Below are positions 27,372 to 35,609 of a DNA stretch of 64,000 nucleotides, one piece after another; the stretch's first letter is position 1, and every line of letters begins with the position of its first letter. The translations under genes and the position numbers were made by a program. Location of the stretch: assembly GCA_947493145.1 (NCBI GenBank), contig CANLPZ010000002.1:767364-831363 (forward strand). The letters run 5' to 3'. The notes under the pieces were generated by a model. That model worked only from the letters and a program-made list of their open reading frames with translations, did no database searches and had not been told where the DNA came from. This DNA is from an uncultured Paracoccaceae bacterium (GTDB lineage: Bacteria; Pseudomonadota; Alphaproteobacteria; Rhodobacterales; Rhodobacteraceae).

Positions 27372-27392
27372 AAAAGAAGGTTTCCTTCTTTT
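27372..27392 (+). terminator. First hairpin after phaP
   Basis: A perfect stem AAAAGAAGG-TTT-CCTTCTTTT starts ten bases after the phaP stop; its 3' arm supplies the T-rich tract. Confidence 0.6.
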
Positions 27393-27401
27393 CTCCCGAG
27401 G

Positions 27402-27430
27402 GGGCGTGCCTTTGGCGCGCCCTTTGTTTT
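27402..27430 (+). terminator. Second terminator after phaP
   Basis: GGGCGTGCC-TTT-GGCGCGCCC (one G-T pair) followed by TTTGTTTTTT, a classic rho-independent terminator directly behind the first hairpin. Confidence 0.75.
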
Positions 27431-27450
27431 TTGGCCTCTTTCCTTTTTTT

Positions 27451-27483
27451 CTGCACTGCCGTAGCATTCTCTGCATTGCCGCA
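27451..27483 (+). promoter_or_regulatory. Degenerate PhaR direct repeat upstream of phaR
   Basis: Two copies of CTGCAYTGCCG begin at 27451 and 27471, exactly 20 bp (two helical turns) apart. Each is CTGC-N3-GCCG, one mismatch from the CTGC-N3-GCAG operators at phaP. This suggests weaker autorepression of phaR. Confidence 0.5.
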
Positions 27484-27500
27484 AACGGGGAGGATTGCAC

Positions 27501-28046
27501 ATGACGTCAAATACGCCATTGTTGATCAAGCGCTACGCAAGTCGCAGGTTATACAACACCGAAACCAGCGATTATGTTACGCTGGAAGATATCGCTGGAT
27601 TTATCAGTGATGGACGCGACGTCCAGATTATCGATTTGAAATCGGGCGATGATCTGACCCGCCAGTATCTGCTTCAGATTATTGCGGAACACGAAAGCAA
27701 GGGCGAAAATGTTTTGCCGGTGGATGTGCTGACGGATTTGGTCCGCAGTTACACGAGCCAAGCAGGCTCAGTTGTTCCACAGTTTTTGCAAGCAAGTTTT
27801 GAAATGCTACGAGATGGGCAATCCAAGGTTATGGAAAATATGTCATCGATGAACCCGATGGCGCAAATGCCTGGGTTCGAAGCGATGCAAGCTCAACAAC
27901 AAGCTTTCCTAAAAGCAATGACATCTGGATGGTCTGGTGCAGGCGACGCTGAAACAAAAAATTCAGGTGACGCCGGCGAGGATCTGTCCGACATCAAAGC
28001 CCAACTTGCCGAACTTCAGGAAAAGCTCTCCAAATTGAGCAGCTAA
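27501..28046 (+). CDS. phaR: PHA synthesis repressor PhaR
   Basis: 181 residues from MTSNTPLLIKRYASRRLYN; the ATG at 27501 follows a GGGGAGGA site. The N-terminal DNA-binding/PHB-accumulation domain is diagnostic: IKRYASRRLYNTETSDYVTLEDIA, then FISDGRDVQIIDLKSGDDLTRQYLLQIIAE. The middle is a Met/Gln-rich, granule-binding-like stretch (MEFMAQMPGF-type), ending in a short coiled coil (KAQLAELQEKLSKL). PhaR represses phasin and itself until it is titrated by nascent PHA granules. Direct repeats resembling its operator lie 18-50 bp upstream, and the strong operators at phaP complete the circuit. Confidence 0.95.
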   Translation: MTSNTPLLIKRYASRRLYNTETSDYVTLEDIAGFISDGRDVQIIDLKSGDDLTRQYLLQIIAEHESKGENVLPVDVLTDLVRSYTSQAGSVVPQFLQASFEMLRDGQSKVMENMSSMNPMAQMPGFEAMQAQQQAFLKAMTSGWSGAGDAETKNSGDAGEDLSDIKAQLAELQEKLSKLSS

Positions 28047-28065
28047 CGCTGCCAATGAGATTTTT

Positions 28066-28089
28066 CTTGAGGTCTTTTCAGACCTCAAG
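28066..28089 (+). terminator. Hairpin after phaR
   Basis: Perfect 9-bp stem CTTGAGGTC-ttttca-GACCTCAAG, twenty bases past the phaR stop. The tail (AATTGAAAG) is not T-rich, so it may be an RNA-stabilising stem rather than an efficient terminator. Confidence 0.45.
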
Positions 28090-28146
28090 AATTGAAAGCG
28101 TTGTACTGAAAATTGGGCTTTTGGGGTAAACTAAGGTCATTTCGCA

Positions 28147-29103
28147 ATGTCTGAAAACAAAACGAAACTGACCCTTTGGGGGATTGAGCTGTTTGTTGCG
28201 ACGGCGCAAGAACGCTCGATCTCTGCCGCCGCGCGGCGGATGGATACCTCACCTGCGACCGTGAGCCAACAAATCACCAATTTAGAAACCGCGACCGGCG
28301 CAGTTTTGTTCGACCGATCCGCGCGACCAATCAGTTTGACCCCAGCGGGGCGAATGTTCCGAAAACGTGCGCAGGTCATATTGAACGAAGCTGCTATGGC
28401 GCAATCCGATCTTGATCAGGCGGATTTTGGGGGGCTGACCCAGTTTAAATTAGGTGTGATCGAAGATTTTGACGCCGACGTTACACCGCAACTTTTGACC
28501 AAGATGGCGCAAGATTTGGCAGAGTGCCAGTTTGTCATGGAAACTGGTGCAAGCCACCGGTTGTTTGACCAATTGGATGCGCGGGCCTTGGACGTCATCG
28601 TCGCTGCGGAAATGGGGGCACGTGCGCCGTGGATGGAAGTGCATTCCTTGGTCACAGATCCCTTTGTCGTTGTTGTTCACAAAGACGAAGACCCAGACGG
28701 CGATTGGATCAAAAACCCGCTTATCCAATACACTCATCGCCACGTAATGGGCCGTGAAATTGCCCGCCATTTGGCGCGCCAGCAGTTAACTGTTTCGCAC
28801 CGATATGAGCTGGATAGTTACCATGCGATTATGGCGATGGTTGCGGCGGGGCAGGGGTGGACAATCACCACGCCGTTGGGGTGGATGCACGCGCATCGGT
28901 TCCGGTCTGCGACCAAGGTGTTGCCGTTGCCGTTTGATCCGTTGTCCCGCAATATTTCATTATTTGCACGTCAAGGCGTGTTGGGGGACATGCCTGCGCA
29001 AACGGCGGACCATTTACGCGGCATTTTGCGCGGGACAATTGTTGACCCAATGGTCGCGGATCACCCTTGGTTGGCAAAGGCGTTCCGCGTGCACGAACGG
29101 TAA
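28147..29103 (+). CDS. LysR-family transcriptional regulator
   Basis: 318 residues with the N-terminal LTTR helix-turn-helix (LTLWGIELFVATAQERSISAAARRM, SPATVSQQITNLETATGAVLFDR). A ~220-residue substrate-binding domain follows (LTQFKLGVIEDFDADVTPQLLTKM, LDVIVAAEMGARAPW). It faces the end of the DegT aminotransferase gene convergently (2 bp apart). A weak AAGG ribosome-binding site precedes the ATG. Target genes are unknown; the amino-group/polyamine cluster just downstream on the opposite strand is a plausible target, but LysR genes usually lie divergent from their targets, so this is only a guess. Confidence 0.92.
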   Translation: MSENKTKLTLWGIELFVATAQERSISAAARRMDTSPATVSQQITNLETATGAVLFDRSARPISLTPAGRMFRKRAQVILNEAAMAQSDLDQADFGGLTQFKLGVIEDFDADVTPQLLTKMAQDLAECQFVMETGASHRLFDQLDARALDVIVAAEMGARAPWMEVHSLVTDPFVVVVHKDEDPDGDWIKNPLIQYTHRHVMGREIARHLARQQLTVSHRYELDSYHAIMAMVAAGQGWTITTPLGWMHAHRFRSATKVLPLPFDPLSRNISLFARQGVLGDMPAQTADHLRGILRGTIVDPMVADHPWLAKAFRVHER

Positions 29104-29105
29104 CG

Positions 29106-30290
29106 TTAAGTGCCGTATTGTGCCGCCTTGTCAAAGACCTGAGCCGCAGCAGACAAAATTGCGTTCGCGACTTTATCACAATCGTCGATGCTTAATCGTG
29201 CTGGCAGCCGAACATCGCAGGCCTGCATCAACATGTTTCGGGTTTGCGAAAGGTCGCCTTGCGGCCCAATGAATTCCCAATTCCAGAACGCGCGTGCGTT
29301 GTCTTCTGATGCGCCAAAGATTTGGATTTTCACACCCAATTCCGCCGCATGCGCAACGAAATCCTGCGCTTGTTCTGCAGTGAAATCAACCATGTTGAAC
29401 TGGATGCTGTCGGGGGCGCGTTGTTCGGGGGCAAGCGGCGCAGGAACGCTGAAATAGGGGCTCGCGTCAAGCGCAGTTGCGACGCGGTCATGATTGCGAA
29501 GCCCGTCTTTGACGCGGCGCGGTACCTCAGCCAATTGCGCACGGACCAGTACAGCCGACATGTTGTTCAGGCGCAAATTATAAAGCGGAAGTTTGTTTTG
29601 CCATTTTTCAAAGGCGTCGTGCAACACAGGGTGTTTTTTCCAATTGTGTTCATAGGCGCCAGACATGATCACAGCTTGGGCCACCAAATCAGCGTCGTCG
29701 GTGATTAAAATGCCGCCTTCGCCTGCATTTAACAGCTTGTAGCTTTGGAACGAAAAACATCCGACACGGCCGATTGTCCCAATATTTTGGCCATCCCATG
29801 TGGTGCCCAATGAATGGGCCGCGTCTTCGATCACTGGAATGTCGCGTGCGTCACAAAGCGCCATAATCGCGTCCATGTCAGATGTATGCCCACGCATATG
29901 GCTGATGATCACAGCGCTGATGTTGTCGTCTAATTTCGCTTGGAAATCGGCAATGTTGATCCGGTAATTGTCAGCGACTTCGCAAAGCACCGGTTGGCAA
30001 TCTGCATGGACAACCGCGCTGGGCACTGCGGCAAATGTAAATGCGGGGATCAACACCCGCGCGTCGCGGGGCAGTCCAAGCGCCTTGAGTGATAAAAACA
30101 AAGCGGCCGAACAGGAGGAAACAGCCAAAGCGTATTTTGCCCCCATCATGTCGGCAAATTCTTTTTCCAGAACTGCAACAGGGGCGTTGTCAGACGTGTA
30201 GCGGAACAAATCGCCTGTTGCGAGCAAACGGTCGATTTCGTCCTTTGCGGCGGATGGGATAGGTTCAGCGGTATGCATATCAGCGGTCAT
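29106..30290 (-). CDS. DegT/DnrJ/EryC1/StrS-family PLP aminotransferase
   Basis: 394 residues, fold-type I. The PLP-Lys lies in GCFSFQSYKLLNAGEGG (Lys185), preceded by VIEDAAHSLGTTWDG and followed by GAYEHNWKKHPV. This family normally aminates keto sugars bound to nucleotides or antibiotic precursors, but no sugar-nucleotide genes are nearby. Its position behind the PuuA/PuuB-like genes hints at a role with polyamine- or amine-derived ketones; this is inference. Sequence IPAFTFAAVPSAVVHADCQPV is typical of the family. It starts 180 bp after the oxidase gene stop and is convergent with the LysR gene. Confidence 0.85.
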   Translation of the reverse strand: MTADMHTAEPIPSAAKDEIDRLLATGDLFRYTSDNAPVAVLEKEFADMMGAKYALAVSSCSAALFLSLKALGLPRDARVLIPAFTFAAVPSAVVHADCQPVLCEVADNYRINIADFQAKLDDNISAVIISHMRGHTSDMDAIMALCDARDIPVIEDAAHSLGTTWDGQNIGTIGRVGCFSFQSYKLLNAGEGGILITDDADLVAQAVIMSGAYEHNWKKHPVLHDAFEKWQNKLPLYNLRLNNMSAVLVRAQLAEVPRRVKDGLRNHDRVATALDASPYFSVPAPLAPEQRAPDSIQFNMVDFTAEQAQDFVAHAAELGVKIQIFGASEDNARAFWNWEFIGPQGDLSQTRNMLMQACDVRLPARLSIDDCDKVANAILSAAAQVFDKAAQYGT

Positions 30291-30470
30291 TTGGATTTCC
30301 CGAATATTAATTTTAGAAAATCAAAACATGATTTCACACACAAAACCAAGTTTTGTCTTAACCGCCTCGCTGATTTGGCTGAAAGTCGCGCAATTGGGTC
30401 ACAGTTAAAACCTTGAAGCGCGGGTAAAAGTGTAGGGATCGCGCAGCGATCGCAATTGGATCAAACCAAA

Positions 30471-31757
30471 CTACATCCCAATTCGGTCACGCAGGGCAAA
30501 CCAACGCATGCCAAGACCCGCGAGGAAACCACCAAATTCAGCACCGCCAGGCAATGGGGGACAGGGAAGGCGGCTTAGCAATTCCAGTTCAGCGGGCTCA
30601 CCGCGCATGGCGGCGACGATGGCAGTGGCACACGCCCGTGACATCACAATTCCATGGCCGGAATACCCGCCGCAGCTGAAAATCCCGTCGCCAAGGTCAC
30701 CAACAAACGGCAACCGCGTTGCGGTGACGGCCAATGTTCCGCCCCAAGCGTGCGTAAATTTGATGTCTGATAAGTCAGGATAAAGCCCAATGAGATTCCG
30801 CCGTACACGCGCTTCGATGTCGCGTGCAAAGCGTTTGCCATAGTTTTCGCCGCCGCCAAATATCAATCGCCCGTCGTCGGATTGCCAAAAATAACTGAGC
30901 ACAAATTTGTCGTCGTAAATCGCCATTGGCTGTTTCAAAGGCGCGCGCGCGCCCAACGGTTCGGTTGCGGCCATAAAGTTATTGATCGGCAATACCCGCG
31001 CCGCCGTTTTTCGCATCAGCCCTGCGCCATACCCGTTTGTCGCCTGAACGATAAAACGCGCCTTTACGGTGCTATGTTGTGTGCGAACGGTTCGCGCAGC
31101 GATGTGTTGAACGATTGCGTTTTCGTAGATTTCGACGCCTAAGGCCAAAGCCCGCTTCGCCAATCCATGGATATACCCATATGGGTTGCAATAGCCCGCG
31201 TCGTGGCTGAACATTCCGCCAGCAAAGGCGGTGGTGCCGCATCGATCGGCGCAGTCTTGTGCGTTCCAGATCTCTTGTTTTGCACCATAGGTTTTAATGG
31301 CGCGTTCCGTGTCGCGTTCCAGATCGGGCAGGCGGGTCGCGTCGTGAACGGCCTCCAACAAACCCGATTGGTAATTGGCATGCGGTGCATGGGCCGCCAT
31401 AAAATCGATGGTGTCGCGACGGGCCGTGTCGACAATGTCATGAAGCCGACGGGACGCGGTGTCCCCCAGTTTCTTTGACATCTTATCTTCGTCCCAATTA
31501 AAGCCCAGCCCAACCTGACCACCGTTTCGTCCAGACGCGCCCCAACCGATGCGGTGGGCCTCAAGGACGACAACGTGCATGCCGGCCTCTGCCGCGGCGA
31601 TGGCTGCGATTAAGCCGCTGAACCCAGCCCCAACGATGCATAGATCAGCGGTTTTTGGTTTTGTCAGTGTGGGGTGTTCAGCCAGTGGCGGAACAGCAGA
31701 CCGATACCACGTCTCCGCATGAACGCCTTGCGGTTCATTCGCCGTTAACCAGCTCAT
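30471..31757 (-). CDS. FAD-dependent amine oxidoreductase, gamma-glutamylputrescine oxidase (PuuB)-like
   Basis: About 428 residues from MSWLTANEPQGV, with its ATG overlapping the stop of the glutamine-synthetase-like gene by 4 bp. The Rossmann motif DLCIVGAGFSGLIAAIAAAE (GxGxxG) and WGASGRNGGQVG after it are typical of DAO-family flavin oxidases; the C-terminal GDGIFSCGGYSGHGIVMS completes FAD binding. PuuB oxidises gamma-glutamylputrescine to the aldehyde. Adjacent PuuA-like and amidotransferase genes support the Puu-pathway reading, but related enzymes act on other gamma-glutamylated amines, so the substrate is open. Cytoplasmic, no signal peptide. Confidence 0.85.
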   Translation of the reverse strand: MSWLTANEPQGVHAETWYRSAVPPLAEHPTLTKPKTADLCIVGAGFSGLIAAIAAAEAGMHVVVLEAHRIGWGASGRNGGQVGLGFNWDEDKMSKKLGDTASRRLHDIVDTARRDTIDFMAAHAPHANYQSGLLEAVHDATRLPDLERDTERAIKTYGAKQEIWNAQDCADRCGTTAFAGGMFSHDAGYCNPYGYIHGLAKRALALGVEIYENAIVQHIAARTVRTQHSTVKARFIVQATNGYGAGLMRKTAARVLPINNFMAATEPLGARAPLKQPMAIYDDKFVLSYFWQSDDGRLIFGGGENYGKRFARDIEARVRRNLIGLYPDLSDIKFTHAWGGTLAVTATRLPFVGDLGDGIFSCGGYSGHGIVMSRACATAIVAAMRGEPAELELLSRLPCPPLPGGAEFGGFLAGLGMRWFALRDRIGM

Positions 31758-33109
31758 ACATTCAGCAACAGATGTTCGCGTTCCCACGGGCTGATGACTT
31801 GTAAAAACTCGTCATATTCCGCGCGTTTTACAATGGAATATACCCGTGCAAATTCGGGGCCAAGTACCTGTTGCATATCGGGGGCGGCGTCGAACAAATC
31901 CAACGCAGGACCAAGCCCAGACGGAATATCCTCTTCGCCATCGTAGGCTTCGCCGTGGTATTGTTTATCGGGGTGCTTGCCCTCTTTTAACCCCAGATAT
32001 CCACATGCCAATGACGCTGCCATTGCCAAATATGGGTTCGCATCCATCCCACAGACACGGTTTTCGACACGCCGTGCGTCTGGGGTGGATATGGGAATAC
32101 GAATGGCTGTTGTGCGATTGTCGCGCGCCCATTCCAAATTGATTGGTGCGGCGTGATCGCGCGCATACCGGCGGTATGAATTCACATAGGGTGCCATGAT
32201 CGCAATGACGCTTGGCAAATGGTTTTGCAGCCCCGCAATATAGTGAAAAAAGGCGTCTGTTTCTTCGCCTTGCGGGCCGGAAAAAATATTTTGGCCCGTG
32301 TCATCGACCAAAGAATGGTGAATGTGCATGGCCGATCCCGGTTCATCTTCGATCGGTTTGGCCATGAATGTCGCAAGACAATTGTGTTTTAGGGCGGCTT
32401 CTTTGATCAGGCGTTTAAAGAAAAACACCTCATCTGCAAGCCGCACTGGGTTGCCATGGCGCAGATTAATTTCGACCTGACCTGCGCCGCCTTCTTGGGT
32501 AATGCCATCGATTTCCAACCCTTGGGCTTCGGCGAAATCATAAATGTCATCGATCACGGGGCCGTATTCATCAACTGCGGAAATCGAATAGGCCTGACGC
32601 CCCGCCGCAGGGCGACCCGATCGTCCCATCATGGGTTCAATGACCTGAGATGGGTCACGGTTTGGCGCGACGAGATAGAATTCCAATTCCGGTGCGACGA
32701 CGGGTTTGACGCCCATGTCGAGGTACAAATCCACCACCCGTTTCAACACATTCCGTGGGGCCATTGGCACAGGGGTTCCGTCGCGGTCAAAGGCGTCGTG
32801 GATCACTTGCAATGTCCAATCGCCTGTCCACGGGGCGGCGGATGCGGTCGACATATCCGGTTTTAATATCATATCCGGTTCGACAAACCCATCCGGCCCT
32901 GCGGCTTCGCCCCATCCGCCTGTGATCGTTTGAAAAAAGATCGAATTCGGCAAAAAGAACTGCGATTGTTTTGCGAATTTAGCGGCTGGCATGGCCTTTC
33001 CCCGCGCGATACCGGGGAGATCAGGAATGACACATTCGACTTCGTCCAGACGGTGGCCATCAAGGTACGATTTTGCAGCCTGCGGCAAACTGTTTAAAAA
33101 CGCATCCAT
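31754..33109 (-). CDS. Glutamine-synthetase-family ligase, gamma-glutamylpolyamine synthetase (PuuA)-like
   Basis: 451 residues of the GS fold. Visible motifs are the GxxxEF-type N-terminal block, PELEFYLVAPNRDPSQ (metal-binding Glu), TQEGGAGQVEINLRHGNPV, FMAKPIEDEPGSAMHIHHSL (catalytic HH region) and EWARDNRTTAIRIP. Its NRT/AIRIP segment and the lack of a GlnA adenylylation loop fit GS-like gamma-glutamyl ligases, which join glutamate to putrescine or other amines using ATP. It is flanked by a glutaminase-type amidotransferase upstream (1-bp overlap, TAATG) and a PuuB-like oxidase downstream (ATGA overlap). The start at 33109 is set by that coupling. Confidence 0.88.
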   Translation of the reverse strand: MDAFLNSLPQAAKSYLDGHRLDEVECVIPDLPGIARGKAMPAAKFAKQSQFFLPNSIFFQTITGGWGEAAGPDGFVEPDMILKPDMSTASAAPWTGDWTLQVIHDAFDRDGTPVPMAPRNVLKRVVDLYLDMGVKPVVAPELEFYLVAPNRDPSQVIEPMMGRSGRPAAGRQAYSISAVDEYGPVIDDIYDFAEAQGLEIDGITQEGGAGQVEINLRHGNPVRLADEVFFFKRLIKEAALKHNCLATFMAKPIEDEPGSAMHIHHSLVDDTGQNIFSGPQGEETDAFFHYIAGLQNHLPSVIAIMAPYVNSYRRYARDHAAPINLEWARDNRTTAIRIPISTPDARRVENRVCGMDANPYLAMAASLACGYLGLKEGKHPDKQYHGEAYDGEEDIPSGLGPALDLFDAAPDMQQVLGPEFARVYSIVKRAEYDEFLQVISPWEREHLLLNV

Positions 33110-33798
33110 TATAGCGCTGGATCAGACTGTGCAGCTTTAAAAAAGCTGGCGATTTTTGCGGCCATTTCGGCATTGGCGGTTGGCGCATTCAATGTGTCGC
33201 GCGCCGCCGCAAGCCGATCAGGTTCAACCATGTCACCACGGTATTGAATTAACCCAGCAATGAATTCGGGCCCAAATTCTGGATGCGGTTGAAGCGTCAA
33301 GGCACGCTTGCCATATGCTAAACCCGCATTTTCGCAAAATTCGTTGCTGGCAATTACCGTCGCATCCGCTGGGCGTTCGATAACTTGGTCTTGGTGCCAT
33401 GCGTTTAACGACACATTTTGACCATTCATGTCATACGTTTGTCGACCAACAGCCCAACCGTTTTTAAACTTTTCAACCTTACCGCCAAGTGCTTGCGCGA
33501 TAATTTGGTGGCCAAAGCAAATGCCGACTTGTGGAACATTTGCGGCATAGGCATCGCGAATAAACGTTTCCAACGGTGGAATGAAATCGTGATCTTCGTA
33601 TGCCCCGTGTTTTGATCCTGTTACCAACCATCCATCCGCGTCGGTAACATGTGTTGGGAATTCCATTTCGACAACTTTCCAAGTTTGAAACGTGAACCCT
33701 TGGTTCGCCAAAAGCGTCTCAAACAATTCAGAATAAGTGCCGAGCGAGGCTTCGATTGCGCCGGGCGAATGTCCGGTTTGCAAAATACCGATTTTCAT
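33109..33798 (-). CDS. Class I glutamine amidotransferase-like hydrolase
   Basis: 229 residues, a stand-alone GATase domain. The nucleophile elbow is VGICFGHQIIAQALGG (Cys94), and the His/Glu pair is LQPHPEFGPEF (His172, Glu174). In Puu-type pathways such proteins, by analogy with PuuD, hydrolyse the gamma-glutamyl group from gamma-glutamyl-aminobutyrate; this one is of the class I (GMP-synthase-like) fold, not the PuuD subgroup by sequence pattern alone. It overlaps the PuuA-like gene by one base. 67 bp separate it from the ABC permease upstream, so the genes probably share a transcript. Confidence 0.85.
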   Translation of the reverse strand: MKIGILQTGHSPGAIEASLGTYSELFETLLANQGFTFQTWKVVEMEFPTHVTDADGWLVTGSKHGAYEDHDFIPPLETFIRDAYAANVPQVGICFGHQIIAQALGGKVEKFKNGWAVGRQTYDMNGQNVSLNAWHQDQVIERPADATVIASNEFCENAGLAYGKRALTLQPHPEFGPEFIAGLIQYRGDMVEPDRLAAARDTLNAPTANAEMAAKIASFFKAAQSDPAL

Positions 33799-33865
33799 GA
33801 ATCACCATGTGTTGCTTTTCAACAAAACTATTCCTGCAAATGGCTAAGGTAAAGCCATCTAAGGG

Positions 33866-34672
33866 TTATCGAATTATCTGTGGACGTATGCGCAGTTTTT
33901 GTCGGCGTTCTGTTGGAACGTGCCGGTTTAAACGCCGGTTCACCGCGCCAAATATCTGAATAATGATCAGCGTTAGAATAATGAAATAAAATGCAAGGAT
34001 CGGGTAGGGCACAAACGGGTTAAATGTTTTGTCCGCGAAATACTGCGCGTAATAAAGCGCATCGCCTTGTTGTCGCCATGTCGGAAACCCCGAAAAGAAC
34101 ACCAATGTGGTTGCATGAAACAAAAAGATTGCTTCGTTGGTATAGGCCGGCCACGCAAGGCGCATCATGGTGGGCCAAACCACCCGTTTGAATTTGATCC
34201 AACCGGTCATACCGTAGGCATCGGCGGCTTCGACTTCTCCCTTTGGGACAGACCGAAACGCACCGTAAAAAATTTCGGCGGAATAGGCGGCGGTGTTGAG
34301 GAACAAAACAATCAATGCGCCTTGGGTCGCTGCCGTCAGATCAATCACGCCGCCTGTCGATTGTTTAACCCGCAACAACAGGAAATAGGCGAGAAAAAAT
34401 TGAATAAACAGGGGCGATCCACGAAACAGCAGAATGAACCATTCGGCAGGTTTTCGCAGCCATGCGCTGTTTGATGCTTTTGCCATCGCCACGACATTGG
34501 CAAGGACAAAACCGATGATCAGGGCCAGCACGCCGAAATACACGTTCCAGATCAAACCAGATCCGATCAATGTAAATTGTTGGCATAAATCAAAACCTTC
34601 GCGGGGCAAAAGCCGTTCGCCAATCCCAATGGATCGCAAACCATACGCTTGGATTGTGTCCCAACAGGTCAT
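33866..34672 (-). CDS. Polar amino-acid/polyamine ABC transporter permease (HisM-type)
   Basis: 268 residues with five or more transmembrane helices. The permease EAA-type loop is readable: FRSVPKGEVEAADAYGMTGWIKFKRVVWPTMMRLAWPAY. A 4-bp overlap links it to the previous permease gene. Together with the other permease, ATPase and binding protein it forms a full HisQMP-J type importer. The ligand is unknown: arginine, histidine, other cationic amino acids or polyamine-like compounds are possible given the adjoining catabolic genes. Confidence 0.9.
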   Translation of the reverse strand: MTCWDTIQAYGLRSIGIGERLLPREGFDLCQQFTLIGSGLIWNVYFGVLALIIGFVLANVVAMAKASNSAWLRKPAEWFILLFRGSPLFIQFFLAYFLLLRVKQSTGGVIDLTAATQGALIVLFLNTAAYSAEIFYGAFRSVPKGEVEAADAYGMTGWIKFKRVVWPTMMRLAWPAYTNEAIFLFHATTLVFFSGFPTWRQQGDALYYAQYFADKTFNPFVPYPILAFYFIILTLIIIQIFGAVNRRLNRHVPTERRQKLRIRPQIIR

Positions 34673-35457
34673 TGTGCGCCTCCCAATGTGGCTTGGCCAC
34701 GGGTCAGACGTTTCATGATACGTTCCAACACGATTTCAGACACTTTGGTAAAGCAAAGATAAAACACCAAAAGGAACAGGAAATACCACAGCCGCCAATC
34801 GCCATGCGGGTAGCTTGTGAATTTCGCGGTCTTTGTTCCGCCCAATTCACGGGCCCAATATACGATGTCTTCGATCCCCAACAGGAATAACAGTGGCGTT
34901 GCTTTGATCAACACCATCCAAAGGTTCGATAACCCGGGCAGGGCGTAAACCCACATTTGAGGCACCATAACCCGCCAAAAGCTTTGACGGCGTGTCATGC
35001 CATAGGCGACGGCGGTTTCCATTTGTGCCTTTGGCACAGCATTCATTGCGCCAAACAGGACGTTGGCGGCAAAGGCCCCGAACACGATGGCAAAGGTTAA
35101 GACCGCAACAAAAAACCCGTAAATTTCATGAATCCACTGCGGCGCAGTTGATAAGGGCAGTTTGGCCGCATCACAGACCACGAAATCATTGCCTTGGCGG
35201 ATTGCATCGGGCCAATCGGGGCACAGGGCTTGGTGGCGGACCCATTCAAAGGCTTGGTCCAAAGCGATGACAAAAAAGAGAAAAAACGCGATGTCAGGGA
35301 CACCACGGACCACAGCGATGTAGGTTTTTCCAAACCAACGCAGCGGGGCAACAGTTGAACGTGCCGCCGTCGCGCCGCCAAAGCCGAACAACAGCGCGGT
35401 TGGCGCTGTGATCGCCAACAGAACGAACACCGTTAAAAATGACCAATACAGTCCCAT
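34669..35457 (-). CDS. Polar amino-acid ABC transporter permease (HisQ-type)
   Basis: 262 residues with a predicted N-terminal helix, further membrane segments and a conserved EAA-like loop: FGAMNAVPKAQMETAVAYGMTRRQSFWRVMVPQM. A long periplasmic insertion, with a Cys pair (ALCPDWPDAIRQGNDFVVCD), lies between helices. It is the first permease gene of the importer and is separated from the upstream binding-protein gene by a terminator hairpin, so its level is probably lower than that of the binding protein. Confidence 0.9.
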   Translation of the reverse strand: MGLYWSFLTVFVLLAITAPTALLFGFGGATAARSTVAPLRWFGKTYIAVVRGVPDIAFFLFFVIALDQAFEWVRHQALCPDWPDAIRQGNDFVVCDAAKLPLSTAPQWIHEIYGFFVAVLTFAIVFGAFAANVLFGAMNAVPKAQMETAVAYGMTRRQSFWRVMVPQMWVYALPGLSNLWMVLIKATPLLFLLGIEDIVYWARELGGTKTAKFTSYPHGDWRLWYFLFLLVFYLCFTKVSEIVLERIMKRLTRGQATLGGAQ

Positions 35458-35568
35458 GTGCTTACCCGTGGTCAGGTAGCAACTAAGCCATGTTAGGCCG
35501 TCCAGAGTGGAGGGATCAGTACAGTAACTAAAAATCGGTCTGCTCGTTCACATGTCAGATAAAATAAA

Positions 35569-35592
35569 GGGTGGCCCGTGTCCGAGCCACCC
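35569..35592 (-). terminator. Terminator/attenuator after the substrate-binding protein gene
   Basis: Minus strand: GGGTGGC and GCCACCC pair (7 bp, 10-nt loop), followed by TTTATTTTAT, seventeen bases after the binding-protein stop and ahead of the permease genes. Confidence 0.75.
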
Positions 35593-35609
35593 AACGTCAG
35601 GACGGGCGC

